Counted from the stretch's first letter, positions 34,794 through 44,114 are shown. The stretch is DNA of 64,000 nucleotides from Sphingomonas sp. YR710 (GCF_900101455.1 NZ_FMZJ01000012.1:94674-158673); one strand, 5' to 3'. Translations and numbers: made by a program. The notes: generated from the letters alone by a model not told the origin.

Positions 34794-35753
34794 ATGGCGG
34801 CACATCATCACGGGCACGATCATGACCATGGTCATGATCATGAGGCGCACGAGGGCCATGGCCATGGCGGCCACCATCATGTGCCGACCGAATTCGGCAA
34901 CGCCTTTGCGATCGGCGTGGCGCTCAATATCGGCTTCGTTCTCGTGGAGGGCGGTGCCGGCTGGTATGCCGGTTCGATCGCGCTGATCGCCGATGCCGGG
35001 CATAATCTGTCGGACGTGCTGGGCCTGCTGATGGCCTGGACCGCGCATACACTGGCCAAGAGGCCGCCATCGGCGCGATATACCTATGGTTTGCGCGGAT
35101 CGTCGATCCTGGCGGCGCTGTTCAACGCGATATTCCTGATGATCGCATGCGGCGCGATCATCACCGGTGCTGTCGAGCGGTTGCTGGAGCCGGTGCCGGT
35201 GCAGGGCGGGCTGGTAATGGTGGTTGCTGCGGTTGGAATCGCGATCAATCTGGGCACCGCCCTGATGTTCATGCGCGGCGGCAAGGATGACATCAACATT
35301 CGCGGGGCCTTCCTGCACATGGCTGCCGACGCCGCGGTGTCGGCCGGCGTGGTGGTGGCCGGCCTGATCGTGCTGGAAACCGGGCTGACGTGGATCGATC
35401 CGCTGATCAGTATCGTCATCGTATGCGTGATCGTGGTGGGCACATGGGGGCTGTTCCGCGATTCACTCTCGATGTCGCTCCAGGGCGTGCCGGGCGGGAT
35501 CGATTCGGCGCAGGTTACGGGGCGGCTCGCGGGATTGCCCGGCGTGGCGGCGGTGCATCACGTTCACATCTGGCCGATGAGCACGACCGAGACGGCGCTG
35601 ACCGCGCACCTGCTGATGCCCGAGCCGGGCGGCGACGATGCTTTCCTGACCGCGGCGACGGCGATGATTCGCAAGGATTTCGGTATTGCGCACAGCACGT
35701 TCCAGATCGAGCGTGGCGTTTGTGCGGATAGTGGCGGCTGCGCGCCGCAGTGA
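34794..35753 (+). CDS. Cation diffusion facilitator (CzcD/ZitB-like) metal efflux protein
   Basis: 319 residues from the ATG at 34794. The N-terminus is very His-rich (HHHGHDHDHGHDHEAH), a cytosolic metal-binding tail. Six hydrophobic helices follow, with the metal-site motif LIADAGHNLSDVLGL in helix 2 and FLHMAADAAVSAG in helix 5. The cytosolic C-terminal domain includes HHVHIWPMS. CDF proteins export Zn, Co or Cd by proton exchange. The metal is not decided by sequence; zinc is likeliest for this branch. Confidence 0.92.
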   Translation: MAAHHHGHDHDHGHDHEAHEGHGHGGHHHVPTEFGNAFAIGVALNIGFVLVEGGAGWYAGSIALIADAGHNLSDVLGLLMAWTAHTLAKRPPSARYTYGLRGSSILAALFNAIFLMIACGAIITGAVERLLEPVPVQGGLVMVVAAVGIAINLGTALMFMRGGKDDINIRGAFLHMAADAAVSAGVVVAGLIVLETGLTWIDPLISIVIVCVIVVGTWGLFRDSLSMSLQGVPGGIDSAQVTGRLAGLPGVAAVHHVHIWPMSTTETALTAHLLMPEPGGDDAFLTAATAMIRKDFGIAHSTFQIERGVCADSGGCAPQ

Positions 35754-35818
35754 AGCGGCTTGAGCGCGGCGTTCGCTCCGTGCATCACCGATCCTGACAC
35801 TACGGGAGCCAAGGCTGC

Positions 35819-36919
35819 ATGACATCATCCCCTGCGCGCGTTCATCTGATCGCTGCCGCCCGCCCGAATTTCATGAAGGTCGCGCCGCTCTGGCATGCAC
35901 TGACCGCCGCGCCGGATTTCCAGCCGGTCGTGATCCATACGGGCCAGCATTATGATGCGGCGATGTCCGACGACATCTTCGCCGATCTGCGGCTGCCGGC
36001 GCCCGATTATCATCTGGGAATCGGATCGGGCACCCATGCCGAACAGACCGGAAAGGTGATGATCGCCTATGAGAAACTGGCGATGGAGGATCGGCCCGAC
36101 TGGCTGATCGTGGTCGGCGACGTCAATTCGACCGCTGCCTGCGCGATGGCGGCGGGCAAATTGCGCATCCCCACGATCCACCTCGAGGCCGGGCTGCGCA
36201 GCCGCGATCGCGATATGCCCGAGGAACTGAACCGGCTCGTCACCGATGTGCTGGCGGACGTCTTGTGGACCCCGTCGCCCGATGCCGATGCGAATCTGCT
36301 CGCGGAAAATATCCCGGCCGAACGGATCACCCGCGTCGGCAATATCATGATGGACAGCTACGAACTCGTGCGGCCCGCGATCGAGGCGGCCGATTATCCG
36401 GGCGAACTGGGTTTTGCGAAGGGCGGCTATGGCGTCGTCACCTTGCACCGCCCGTCCAACGTCGACGTCCCCGAAAAGCTCGCCGAACTGGTCGAGGCGC
36501 TGATCGCGGTGCAGGCGGTGTTGCCGCTGATTTTCCCGGTCCACCCGCGCACCCGCCAGCGGCTCGGCGAGGCCGGACAGGCGAAGCTGGAGGCCGCCGG
36601 CATCAGGCTGGTCGGTCCCGCCGCTTACATCGCGTTCATGAGCCTCGTTTCGGGTGCTGCGGCGGTGATCACCGACAGCGGCGGCATCCAGGAGGAAACC
36701 ACCTATCTCGGCATCCCCTGCCTGACGTTGCGCGACAATACCGAGCGGCCGATCACGATCAGCGAGGGGACGGCGCGGCTGGTGAAGGCGCCGGCGTTGC
36801 TGACCGAATTGAAGGATGCGCTGGCGCAGCCGAAGCAGGATCGCAAGCGGCCGGAGTTCTGGGACGGGCACACGGCGGGGCGGTGCGTGGAGGATCTGCG
36901 GAGAAGGACGGCGGTATAG
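35819..36919 (+). CDS. wecB: UDP-N-acetylglucosamine 2-epimerase (non-hydrolysing)
   Basis: 366 residues of the WecB family. The start (ARPNFMKVAPLWHAL), GDVNSTAACAMAA, the HLEAGLRSRDRDMPEELNR segment and the TDSGGIQEET motif are all intact. It interconverts UDP-GlcNAc and UDP-ManNAc for surface polysaccharide or enterobacterial-common-antigen-like synthesis. No other wec or polysaccharide genes are adjacent, so the pathway is not shown. It precedes the RNase R gene on the same strand. Confidence 0.93.
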   Translation: MTSSPARVHLIAAARPNFMKVAPLWHALTAAPDFQPVVIHTGQHYDAAMSDDIFADLRLPAPDYHLGIGSGTHAEQTGKVMIAYEKLAMEDRPDWLIVVGDVNSTAACAMAAGKLRIPTIHLEAGLRSRDRDMPEELNRLVTDVLADVLWTPSPDADANLLAENIPAERITRVGNIMMDSYELVRPAIEAADYPGELGFAKGGYGVVTLHRPSNVDVPEKLAELVEALIAVQAVLPLIFPVHPRTRQRLGEAGQAKLEAAGIRLVGPAAYIAFMSLVSGAAAVITDSGGIQEETTYLGIPCLTLRDNTERPITISEGTARLVKAPALLTELKDALAQPKQDRKRPEFWDGHTAGRCVEDLRRRTAV

Positions 36920-36920
36920 T

Positions 36921-36944
36921 CCTCGTCCCGCATGCGGGGCGAGG
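36921..36944. repeat. Hairpin between wecB and rnr, related to the rnr-internal repeat
   Basis: CCTCGTCCCGC (36921-36931) pairs with GCGGGGCGAGG (36934-36944), 11 pairs with one G-T. Its sequence resembles the CCCTCGCCCC/GGGGCGAGGG core of the palindromic element inside rnr. It has no T-run, so a terminator role is weak. Confidence 0.5.
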
Positions 36945-36981
36945 GAGTGACGCGGACCGCGAACGCCCCTATGCTCACCCC

Positions 36982-39384
36982 ATGCCTCGCCCAACACCCG
37001 GCCTGCCGAGCCGCGACCAAATTCTGCAGTTCATCACCACGTCCGACACCCCGGCCGGCAAGCGAGAGATCGCCCGCCATTTCGGGTTGCAGGGGCAGGA
37101 GAAGATCAGTCTCAAGGCCCTGCTCAAGGATATGGCTGACGAGGGGCTGATCGACAGCGAGCGCGGGCGGGCCTTTCATCAGATGGGGGGTATCCCCAAG
37201 GTCACGGTGCTCCGCGTCACCGATATCACTGATGAGGGCGTTGCGCTGGCGGTGCCCGAAAGCTGGCATGGCGAGGGGGCCATTCCGCAGCTCCGCGTTA
37301 AGGAGCAACGCGGGCGCAAGGGGCCGCCGCTGGGCGTCGGCGATCGCCTGCTCGCGCGGACCGAGGAGGCAGGGCGCGGCTGGATCGCGCATCCGCTGAA
37401 AAAGCTCGCGCGCGGCGAGGAGATGGTGCTCGGCATCCTCCACCGCGAGGGCGATCGGCTGTGGCTGAAGCCGGTCGACAAAAAGGAGCGCCGCGAACTG
37501 CTCGTGTCCGATGCGGGCGATGCCGATGCCGGCGATCTCGTGCTCGCGCAGAAGGCGGGGCGGCCGCCGCGGATCACCGCGAAGGTGGTCGAACGGCTCG
37601 GCGATCCGTTCGCGCCGCGCAGCTTCAGCCTGGTCGCGATCCATAAGTTCGAGATCCCCGACGTCTTTCCCGATGCGGTGATCGAGGAGGCGGGGATTGT
37701 GCCGCGGCTCGATCTCGGCGAGGGGCGCGAGGATCTGCGCCACCTGCCGGTCGTCGCGATCGATCCGGTCGATGCGCGCGATCATGACGATGCGATCTGG
37801 GCGACGCCCGACGACGATCCCGCCAACACGGGCGGCTTCCGCGCGATCGTGGCGATCGCCGACGTCGCCTTCTACGTCCGCCCGGGATCTGCACTCGATC
37901 GCGAAGCGAAGAAGCGCGGCAACAGCGTCTATTTTCCCGATCGGGTGGTGCCGATGCTGCCCGAGGCGCTGTCGGCCGATATCTGCTCGCTGAAGCAAAA
38001 CGAGGACCGCGCGGCGATGGTGTGCCATCTGACCGTCAGGGCGGATGGGAACGTGTCCGGCTGGCGGTTTACGCGCGCGCTGGTGCGGATCGCGGCGAAT
38101 ATTGCCTATGAGGATGCGCAAGCGGCGATCGACGCCCTCACTCCCTCGCCCCCTTTAGGGGGAGAGGGTCGGGGAGAGGGGGCCGTGCTGGAGGCTCCGT
38201 CGGGAACCTCTTCCCCACTGCCCCCTCTCCCAACCCTCTCCCCCGCAAGCGGGGGCGAGGGCTTTGACTTCGCCCTCACCGAAACCGCGCTCAAGCCGCT
38301 CTGGGCTTGCTGGGCGCTGCTCGCCAAGGCGCGCGACCGTCGCGAACCGCTCGATCTCGATCTGCCCGAGCGCCGGGTCGTCCTCGATGAAATGGGGCGC
38401 ATCCTTTCGGTGGCGCCGCGCGAGCGGCTCGATGCGCATCGGCTGGTCGAGGATTACATGATCGCTGCCAATGTCGCCGCCGCCAAGGCGCTCGAGGCAA
38501 AGAAGGCGCCGGTGATGTACCGCGACCATGAACCGCCGAGCCGCGAGAAACTGGTTGCGCTCAAGGATTATCTGGCGACCTTCGATCTCGAATTCGCGCT
38601 GGGGCAGGTGGTGCGGCCGTCGACCTTCAATCACATCCTGACGAAGATCGGCGAGCGCGACGAGCGGCCGCAGATCATGGAGCAGGTGCTGCGCACCCAG
38701 ACCCAGGCTTATTATGCGCCCGCCAACACCGGTCATTTCGGGCTGGCGCTGGGCAGCTACGCGCATTTCACCAGCCCGATCCGGCGTTATGCCGATCTGC
38801 TCGTTCACCGGTCGCTGGTCGGGGCTTATGGCCTTGAGGCCGGCAAGCCGCATCTGCGCGGTGGCGGCCGTGCCGATGGCGTGGCGCCGACGACAGCGCT
38901 CACCGGCGAAGAAGCCGAACGCATGCCCGCGCTCGGCGAACTGATCAGCAAGGCCGAGCGCCGCGCGATGGAGGCCGAACGCGAGACGATCGACCGCTAT
39001 GTCGCGGCCTATCTCAGCCAGCATGTCGGCGACGTGCTCGATACGCGGATCACCGGCGTCCAGTCGTTCGGCTTCTTCGCGACGGTGGAGGGGTTTGGCG
39101 GTGACGGGCTCGTGCCGGTCTCCACGCTCGGCACCGAATATTTCCGCTATGACGAGAAGACGCATGCGCTGATCGGTGAAGAAAGCGGCGACGCTTACAC
39201 GATCGGCCAGCGTCTGAAGCTGCGGCTGGTCGAGGCCAATCCGGTCAACGGCTCGCTGCGCTTCGAGCTTGTCGAGGGCGCGAGCCACCTGCCGATGCGA
39301 CGTGGAGGGCCCGGCAAAGACCGCCGCCCGACCGGCCGCCGCGGCCGCCCCGCCAATATCCGGCATCGCGGCGGCAAGCGATAG
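36982..39384 (+). CDS. rnr: Ribonuclease R with an in-frame repeat insertion
   Basis: 800 residues from the ATG at 36982. A winged-helix N-terminus, cold-shock domains, an RNB catalytic domain (IDPVDARDHDDAIWA, with the catalytic aspartates), and a C-terminal S1 domain with a basic tail (RRGGPGKDRRPTGRRGR) are in order. RNase R degrades structured RNA 3' to 5'. Residues about 386-430 are extra Pro/Ser/Gly-rich sequence, translated from a palindromic repeat, set between IAYEDAQAAID and ALTETALKPLW, inside the RNB domain. The frame is preserved. The active-site motifs on both sides are intact, so the enzyme may still work. Confidence 0.9.
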   Translation: MPRPTPGLPSRDQILQFITTSDTPAGKREIARHFGLQGQEKISLKALLKDMADEGLIDSERGRAFHQMGGIPKVTVLRVTDITDEGVALAVPESWHGEGAIPQLRVKEQRGRKGPPLGVGDRLLARTEEAGRGWIAHPLKKLARGEEMVLGILHREGDRLWLKPVDKKERRELLVSDAGDADAGDLVLAQKAGRPPRITAKVVERLGDPFAPRSFSLVAIHKFEIPDVFPDAVIEEAGIVPRLDLGEGREDLRHLPVVAIDPVDARDHDDAIWATPDDDPANTGGFRAIVAIADVAFYVRPGSALDREAKKRGNSVYFPDRVVPMLPEALSADICSLKQNEDRAAMVCHLTVRADGNVSGWRFTRALVRIAANIAYEDAQAAIDALTPSPPLGGEGRGEGAVLEAPSGTSSPLPPLPTLSPASGGEGFDFALTETALKPLWACWALLAKARDRREPLDLDLPERRVVLDEMGRILSVAPRERLDAHRLVEDYMIAANVAAAKALEAKKAPVMYRDHEPPSREKLVALKDYLATFDLEFALGQVVRPSTFNHILTKIGERDERPQIMEQVLRTQTQAYYAPANTGHFGLALGSYAHFTSPIRRYADLLVHRSLVGAYGLEAGKPHLRGGGRADGVAPTTALTGEEAERMPALGELISKAERRAMEAERETIDRYVAAYLSQHVGDVLDTRITGVQSFGFFATVEGFGGDGLVPVSTLGTEYFRYDEKTHALIGEESGDAYTIGQRLKLRLVEANPVNGSLRFELVEGASHLPMRRGGPGKDRRPTGRRGRPANIRHRGGKR
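38143..38261. repeat. Palindromic element inserted in the rnr coding sequence
   Basis: Arms 38143-38183 (CCCTCGCCCCC...) and 38220-38261 are near-perfect inverted copies, each with an internal GGGGG/CCCCC hairpin, around a spacer of ~36 bases. It sits inside the RNase R gene and is translated without a stop. The arm sequence is the type usually seen between genes. Confidence 0.88.
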
Positions 39385-39449
39385 GGCTTTCTTCATGCCC
39401 CGAAATGGTGTGAAGGGGCGGTAGTCGAACGGGCGGAGAAATATACGAC

Positions 39450-40397
39450 ATGGTGATGCCGGCTTCCTTGCAGCGCGGACTGCGGCTCCCGGTGATCGCG
39501 TCGCCGATGTTCATCATATCGACCCCGGATCTTGTGATCGCCCAGTGCAAGGCAGGCGTGATCGGTGCCTTTCCCGCGCTCAATGCCCGGCCTGCGCATC
39601 TGCTCGACGAATGGCTCGACCGGATCACCACCGAACTCGCCGAACATGATGCGCGTCATCCCGATCGTCCGGCTGCGCGCTTCGCGGTCAACCAGATCGT
39701 CCACAAGTCGAACGACCGGCTCGCGCATGATCTGGAGGTGTGCGTCCGCCACAAGGTGCCGCTGATGATCACATCGCTGGGTGCGCAGACCGAAGTCAAC
39801 GACGCGGTGCATAGTTATGGCGGCATCGTCATGCATGACGTGATCAACCAGCCCTTCGCGCACAAGGCGATCGAGAAGGGCGCGGACGGGCTGATCCTGG
39901 TCGCGACCGGGGCGGGCGGCCATGCCGGCGTCCAGTCGCCCTTCGCGCTGATGCAGGAAACGCGCGCGTGGTTCGACGGGCCGGTGGCGCTGTCGGGCGC
40001 GATCGCCTGTGGCCGTTCGATCCTCGCGGCGCGGGCGATGGGCGCCGACTTCGCTTATATCGGCTCCGCCTTCATCGCGACCACCGAGGCCAATGCGCCC
40101 GATGGCTATAAGCAGGCCGTGGTCGACAGCGGCGCGGCGGATATCGTTTACAGCAACCTGTTCACCGGCGTGCACGGCAATTATCTGCGATCATCGATCG
40201 TCGCATCGGGCTTCGATCCCGACAATCTGGCCGAGGGCGATCCGTCGACGATGGACTTCGGCGGCGGTGGGGCCAAGGCGTGGCGCGATATCTGGGGCGC
40301 GGGGCAGGGTGTCGGTGCGGTGAAAGCGGTTGTTGGTGCGGGCGATCTGGTCGCGCGGCTGGCGGCGGAATATGAGGCGGCGAAGGCGGCGCTGTAG
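39450..40397 (+). CDS. Nitronate monooxygenase (2-nitropropane dioxygenase family)
   Basis: 315 residues of a flavin-dependent TIM-barrel enzyme. The start (LRLPVIASPMFIIS) and the GAGGHAG and YIGSAFIATTEA segments are typical of the NMO family, which binds FMN and oxidises propionate-3-nitronate and other nitronates. The catalytic His of class I is in the GGHAG motif. It is single and convergent with a small membrane protein gene, only three bases apart. Physiological substrate is uncertain. Confidence 0.88.
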   Translation: MVMPASLQRGLRLPVIASPMFIISTPDLVIAQCKAGVIGAFPALNARPAHLLDEWLDRITTELAEHDARHPDRPAARFAVNQIVHKSNDRLAHDLEVCVRHKVPLMITSLGAQTEVNDAVHSYGGIVMHDVINQPFAHKAIEKGADGLILVATGAGGHAGVQSPFALMQETRAWFDGPVALSGAIACGRSILAARAMGADFAYIGSAFIATTEANAPDGYKQAVVDSGAADIVYSNLFTGVHGNYLRSSIVASGFDPDNLAEGDPSTMDFGGGGAKAWRDIWGAGQGVGAVKAVVGAGDLVARLAAEYEAAKAAL

Positions 40398-40400
40398 CGC

Positions 40401-40967
40401 CTAGGAGATCGCAACCGGCGAAAATGTGCCAAAGGCAGCGAGGAGGTCCTCGAATGAACGGTCAAGATTTATCGTAGTAAGCCAGATGTCGCCATAGCCT
40501 AGCCTGCGATTTATAAATGCGAGTGGTGCGAGCAGCCGCTTATGTCTGATGGCTCTGCGGTCGATCAGATCGAAGCAAAGAAAGCGCGTTCTACTGGCCT
40601 GGACGATTCTTGGATTCGTAATCCGATTCCACGGAATTGTTTCCGTCGACCAGCGGCTCCAATAAACGCCATGGTCATTGATCCGCACGATAGGCCGAAC
40701 AAACGCCCATTGGGCCAAGAAGCTCCATGTGCAGGCGCCAAAGAAGATCAAGACGAACCAGGATGTCCACGTCGCCGGATCATTCAATGATCTGAGTAAT
40801 GATGGCCAAAGCGCTGACAGGGATTCGTAGAGTGAAGTCTCCCGGGGGTCGGGAACAATCACGTGGGTGCCACGAACGCCAATGAGCACGAAAAGAAAAC
40901 CAAGAATAGTCAATCCTGCGGTGCGATAGCTCGATGCACGTGCTTCGAAGGGGCGCTCAGTTTGCAT
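40401..40967 (-). CDS. Small hypothetical membrane protein
   Basis: 188 residues with two hydrophobic helices in the N-terminal half (about 17-37 and 67-90). A soluble PH-like beta-rich tail follows, with the pattern IPWNRITNPRIV, which recalls the STM3941-type small membrane proteins. The function is not known. The gene is AT-richer than its neighbours, and a lone ATG at 40967 follows no clear ribosome site. It lies 18 bases downstream of the dcd stop on the minus strand. Confidence 0.6.
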   Translation of the reverse strand: MQTERPFEARASSYRTAGLTILGFLFVLIGVRGTHVIVPDPRETSLYESLSALWPSLLRSLNDPATWTSWFVLIFFGACTWSFLAQWAFVRPIVRINDHGVYWSRWSTETIPWNRITNPRIVQASRTRFLCFDLIDRRAIRHKRLLAPLAFINRRLGYGDIWLTTINLDRSFEDLLAAFGTFSPVAIS

Positions 40968-40985
40968 GGGTCTTCCAATGGGGCA

Positions 40986-41540
40986 TCACAACCGCGGCAG
41001 CGTCACCCCCTGCTGGCCCATATATTTGCCGGCCCGGTCGGCATAGCTGACCTCGCAGGGCTCATTGCCTTGCAGGAACAGGAACTGGCAGGCGCCTTCG
41101 TTCGCGTAGATCTTGGCCGGTAGCGGCGTGGTGTTGGAGAATTCCAGCGTTACATGCCCCTCCCAGCCCGGTTCCAGCGGCGTCACGTTCACGATGATCC
41201 CGCAGCGCGCATAGGTCGATTTGCCGAGGCAGATCACCAGCACGTCGCGGGGAACACGGAAATATTCGACCGTGCGGGCGAGCGCGAAGCTGTTGGGCGG
41301 GATGATGCAGCAGTCGGTCTTGCGGTCGACGAAGCTGTTCGACGCGAAATTCTTGGGGTCGACCGTCGCCGAATCGACATTGGTGAAGATCTTGAAATCG
41401 TCGGCGACGCGCGCGTCATAGCCGTAGGAGGACAGGCCGTAGCTGATACACCCGTCGCGCCGCTGCGCCTCGACGAACGGTTCGATCATGCCGTCCCGCA
41501 CGGCGCGTTCGCGAATCCATTTATCCGACATGATCGACAT
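40986..41540 (-). CDS. dcd: dCTP deaminase
   Basis: 184 residues with the family signatures [32 protein letters not shown], and the catalytic glutamate region [17 protein letters not shown]. Dcd deaminates dCTP to dUTP, the source for thymidylate. The GGAGAATAG ribosome site supports this start. The gene ends a minus-strand series with UPF0262 and cytidine deaminase, a pyrimidine salvage group. Confidence 0.94.
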   Translation of the reverse strand: MSIMSDKWIRERAVRDGMIEPFVEAQRRDGCISYGLSSYGYDARVADDFKIFTNVDSATVDPKNFASNSFVDRKTDCCIIPPNSFALARTVEYFRVPRDVLVICLGKSTYARCGIIVNVTPLEPGWEGHVTLEFSNTTPLPAKIYANEGACQFLFLQGNEPCEVSYADRAGKYMGQQGVTLPRL

Positions 41541-41547
41541 GAGTGGG

Positions 41548-42012
41548 CTATTCTCCGGTTGTGGCGATGCCGAGATCGGCGGGCCCGAAGGCGTAGGGAA
41601 GAAGCTCCGACGCGCGATGGCGCTCGACGATCATGCCATCGGCCGATCCGCAATGGATGTCGATGTCATTCCCGCCCATCTGCGCGGCTTCGTTGATGAT
41701 CTGGCGGCAGCGTCCGCACGGCCGCACCGGGGCGCTGCCAGCGATCGTGCCGTCCTTCGCGAGCACGCCGCCGATCACGCCGATCGCCACCACGTCGCGG
41801 AACCGCCCCTGCGCGTTCACCGTCGCCAGCGCGACCGTCTCGGCGCAGAGCGACAGGCCGTAGCTGGCATTTTCGAAATTGGTGCCGGTGACGATGCTGC
41901 CATCCTTGAGCAGCACGGCCGCGCCGACGCCGAATCGCGAATAAGGCGCATGGGCGTTGGCGGCGGCGGCGCGCGCCGCATCGACCAGCACGCGACCGGC
42001 GACTTCGCTCAT
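41548..42012 (-). CDS. cdd: Cytidine deaminase
   Basis: 154 residues from the ATG at 42012; a GTG at 42030 would add six residues. Zinc-ligand motifs are LCAETVA and PCGRCRQ, the all-cysteine type of tetrameric bacterial enzymes. It deaminates cytidine and deoxycytidine. It overlaps the UPF0262 stop region and lies eight bases ahead of dcd on the same strand, consistent with a salvage operon. Confidence 0.92.
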   Translation of the reverse strand: MSEVAGRVLVDAARAAAANAHAPYSRFGVGAAVLLKDGSIVTGTNFENASYGLSLCAETVALATVNAQGRFRDVVAIGVIGGVLAKDGTIAGSAPVRPCGRCRQIINEAAQMGGNDIDIHCGSADGMIVERHRASELLPYAFGPADLGIATTGE

Positions 42013-42022
42013 ATCGACCGGT

Positions 42023-42505
42023 TCAGCCACGGATGTGGAGCACGCAAATCAGGGTGAACAGCCGGCGGGCAGTATCGAAATCGACGTCGATCTTGCCATC
42101 GAGCCGCTCCATCAACAGGTTGGCGGCATCGTTGTGAATGCCGCGCCGGGCCATGTCGACCGTTTCGATCTGCTGTGCTGTCGATTGCCGAATCGCCTGG
42201 AAGTAACTGTCGCAGATTGCGAAATAGTCCTTGATCGGCCGGCGGAAGCTGCCGAGGCCGAGGATCAGCGTCTCGAGCAATTCCCCGCTCTCGGCTGATA
42301 TGTCGATCGCCAGCCGTCCTTCCTCGACGCGCAGTTTGACGCGATAGGGCCCGGCATAGCCCATCGGATAAGCGCGCTTCGGTGCGAAATGATTGTCTTC
42401 GAGCAGATCGAAGATGGCAATGCGTCGCTCCTGCTCGACATCGGCATTGCGCCAGATGATGGTCTTTTCATCGAGGTCGACGGCGATGATGCGGGGATCG
42501 GACAT
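42023..42505 (-). CDS. UPF0262 family protein
   Basis: 160 residues with the family features RIIAVDLDE near the start and the central region FRRPIKDYF followed by ETVDMARRGIHNDAA. UPF0262 proteins are restricted to alphaproteobacteria and have no known function. It leads the cdd/dcd group with overlapping ends. I infer only that it may be linked to nucleotide metabolism by position. Confidence 0.88.
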   Translation of the reverse strand: MSDPRIIAVDLDEKTIIWRNADVEQERRIAIFDLLEDNHFAPKRAYPMGYAGPYRVKLRVEEGRLAIDISAESGELLETLILGLGSFRRPIKDYFAICDSYFQAIRQSTAQQIETVDMARRGIHNDAANLLMERLDGKIDVDFDTARRLFTLICVLHIRG

Positions 42506-42547
42506 GTGAGAACCGACTTAGCCAAGCGCGAGGCGAATGGCAAAGCG

Positions 42548-42578
42548 AAGCACGCAAGGCACAAAACCTTGCGTGCTT
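42548..42578 (-). terminator. Hairpin terminator after the HlyD gene
   Basis: AAGCACGCAAGG (42548-42559) and CCTTGCGTGCTT (42567-42578) form a perfect 12-bp stem with a 7-base loop, just past the HlyD stop on the minus strand. Only a weak T-tract follows, so it may be a partial terminator. Confidence 0.6.
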
Positions 42579-42594
42579 CCAGGCGGGGGGGAAC

Positions 42595-43644
42595 TCAATC
42601 GGCGACGTGTACCGTGACGTGCGCACTCGATCCGGCGACCAGCGGCTGTTCGGGTTTATCGTCGAGCGCCACTCGCACCGGTACGCGCTGCGTAACCTTG
42701 ACCCAGTTGCCGGTCGCATTCTGGGCGGGCAGCACCGAAAATTGTGAACCGGTGCCGGCGCCAATACCGATGACATGCCCGGCAAAGGTCTTTCCCGGAA
42801 TCGCATCCATCGTAATGTCGGCACGCTGACCGATCTTGATGGTGGCAAGCTGCGTTTCCTTGAAATTGGCATCGATCCAATAGCCGTCGGCGCTGACGAC
42901 ATTAATGAGCGGCAGCATCTGCATCGCCATGGTGCCTGGCGCGAGCTTGTCCGTCTGGCTGACGATGCCGTCGATCGGCGCACGAATTTCGGTGCGCTTC
43001 AGATCATATTTAGCCTTGTCGCGCATCGCGATCGCCGCTTCGACCTGCGGATGGCCGCCGCCAGATGACCGGCCGAGCATCGCCTGCGCCGATTCGGCGC
43101 TCGACCGGGCTGAGGCCTGCTCGGCTTCTGCTGCTGCGAGGCCGGCCTTCGCCGCGTCATAATTGGCATGGGTCGTAAACCCACGTGCCAACAATTCCTG
43201 CTGCCGCTTGAAGGTGTCGCGCGCCAGGTTCACGTCCGATACGCTCTTCTGCGTGTCGGCTTCCTTGGCGTGGAAATTGCTTTCCATCTGGGTGATCGAA
43301 AGCTGCGCATTGCCGACAGCGGCGTCGGCCTGCATCAGCGCGATCTGGTAGGGGATGGGATCGAGCCGAACCAGCAGATCGCCTTTTCGAACGTGCTGGT
43401 TTTCGGTGACGAACACGTCCGATACGCGGCCGGCAATTTCGGGGGAGACCTGGACGACGCGTGCATTCACCTGGGCGTTGTCGGTCGAGACCGTCTTGCC
43501 GCCGGTCAACCAGAAATAGCTGCCGACAAGGACGAGCAACAACGGCACCGACAGCATGATCGCCAGACGGCCGAATCGGCGTGACATCGGCACGTCTGCC
43601 GCTTCGACGGCGTCACCCGCAGCGATTTTGCTCATATCGTTCAT
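42595..43644 (-). CDS. HlyD/EmrA-family membrane fusion protein
   Basis: 349 residues: one N-terminal transmembrane helix, then a lipoyl-like and hairpin core (VFVTENQHVRKGDLLVRL, IRAPIDGIVSQTDKL), as in the EmrA group of periplasmic adaptors. Its start overlaps the MarR stop (ATGA). EmrA normally works with an EmrB-type MFS pump encoded next to it, but no pump gene follows; a terminator and UPF0262 do. The adaptor may pair with a distant pump. Confidence 0.88.
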   Translation of the reverse strand: MNDMSKIAAGDAVEAADVPMSRRFGRLAIMLSVPLLLVLVGSYFWLTGGKTVSTDNAQVNARVVQVSPEIAGRVSDVFVTENQHVRKGDLLVRLDPIPYQIALMQADAAVGNAQLSITQMESNFHAKEADTQKSVSDVNLARDTFKRQQELLARGFTTHANYDAAKAGLAAAEAEQASARSSAESAQAMLGRSSGGGHPQVEAAIAMRDKAKYDLKRTEIRAPIDGIVSQTDKLAPGTMAMQMLPLINVVSADGYWIDANFKETQLATIKIGQRADITMDAIPGKTFAGHVIGIGAGTGSQFSVLPAQNATGNWVKVTQRVPVRVALDDKPEQPLVAGSSAHVTVHVAD

Positions 43645-44114
43645 GCGACCGCCCTGTTGCGATCCGCAGCGGCGCTATCCTCATCACGCGAAGCCATTCC
43701 GGCGCGCAGGCGCGTCAACAGATCGGTGAGAGTGTCGCGCTCTTCGAGGGTCAGGACGGACAGCAATTCGCTCTCCAGTTCCTCGCCGATCGCGCTCAGC
43801 CGATCGATCAACGGCAGTGCCTTGTCGGTCAGATGGAGCCGCCACACGCGCCGGTCGGCAGGATCGGCGCGGCGCTCGACCAGGCCGATCTCGGCCAGCC
43901 GATCGACCATCCGGCACAACGTGATGCGCTCCACCTCGAGCAATTCGGCGACTTCGCTTTGCGACGGGCGATCCAGCCGCGCGATCACCAGCAGCACGCG
44001 CCATTGCGGCCGCGTTACGCCGATCGTGCGCGTACGCGCATCAAACCGGTATCGCACCTGGCGGGTGATGTCGTGGACGAGCGCCGGGACTGTGTTGAAC
44101 AGAGTTGCAAGCAT
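43641..44114 (-). CDS. MarR-family transcriptional regulator
   Basis: 157 residues with a winged helix (SEVAELLEVERITLCRMVDRLAEIGLVER, then DRRVWRLHLT), the MarR pattern. The ATG at 44114 has no ribosome site, so it may be leaderless. It overlaps the HlyD start by four bases and likely represses this small operon. Two copies of GTTGCAAGC (44104-44112 and 44143-44151) flank its start and could be binding sites. Confidence 0.88.
   Translation of the reverse strand: MLATLFNTVPALVHDITRQVRYRFDARTRTIGVTRPQWRVLLVIARLDRPSQSEVAELLEVERITLCRMVDRLAEIGLVERRADPADRRVWRLHLTDKALPLIDRLSAIGEELESELLSVLTLEERDTLTDLLTRLRAGMASRDEDSAAADRNRAVA

Noticed and set aside
34797..34880. Run of CAT/CAC-rich near-repeats resembling a tandem or CRISPR-like repeat
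   Set aside because: It encodes the His-rich metal-binding tail of the cation efflux protein; units are irregular.
36265..36981. Upstream extension of the RNase R reading frame
   Set aside because: It overlaps wecB in another frame and lacks conserved sequence; the ATG at 36982 gives the normal RNase R start.
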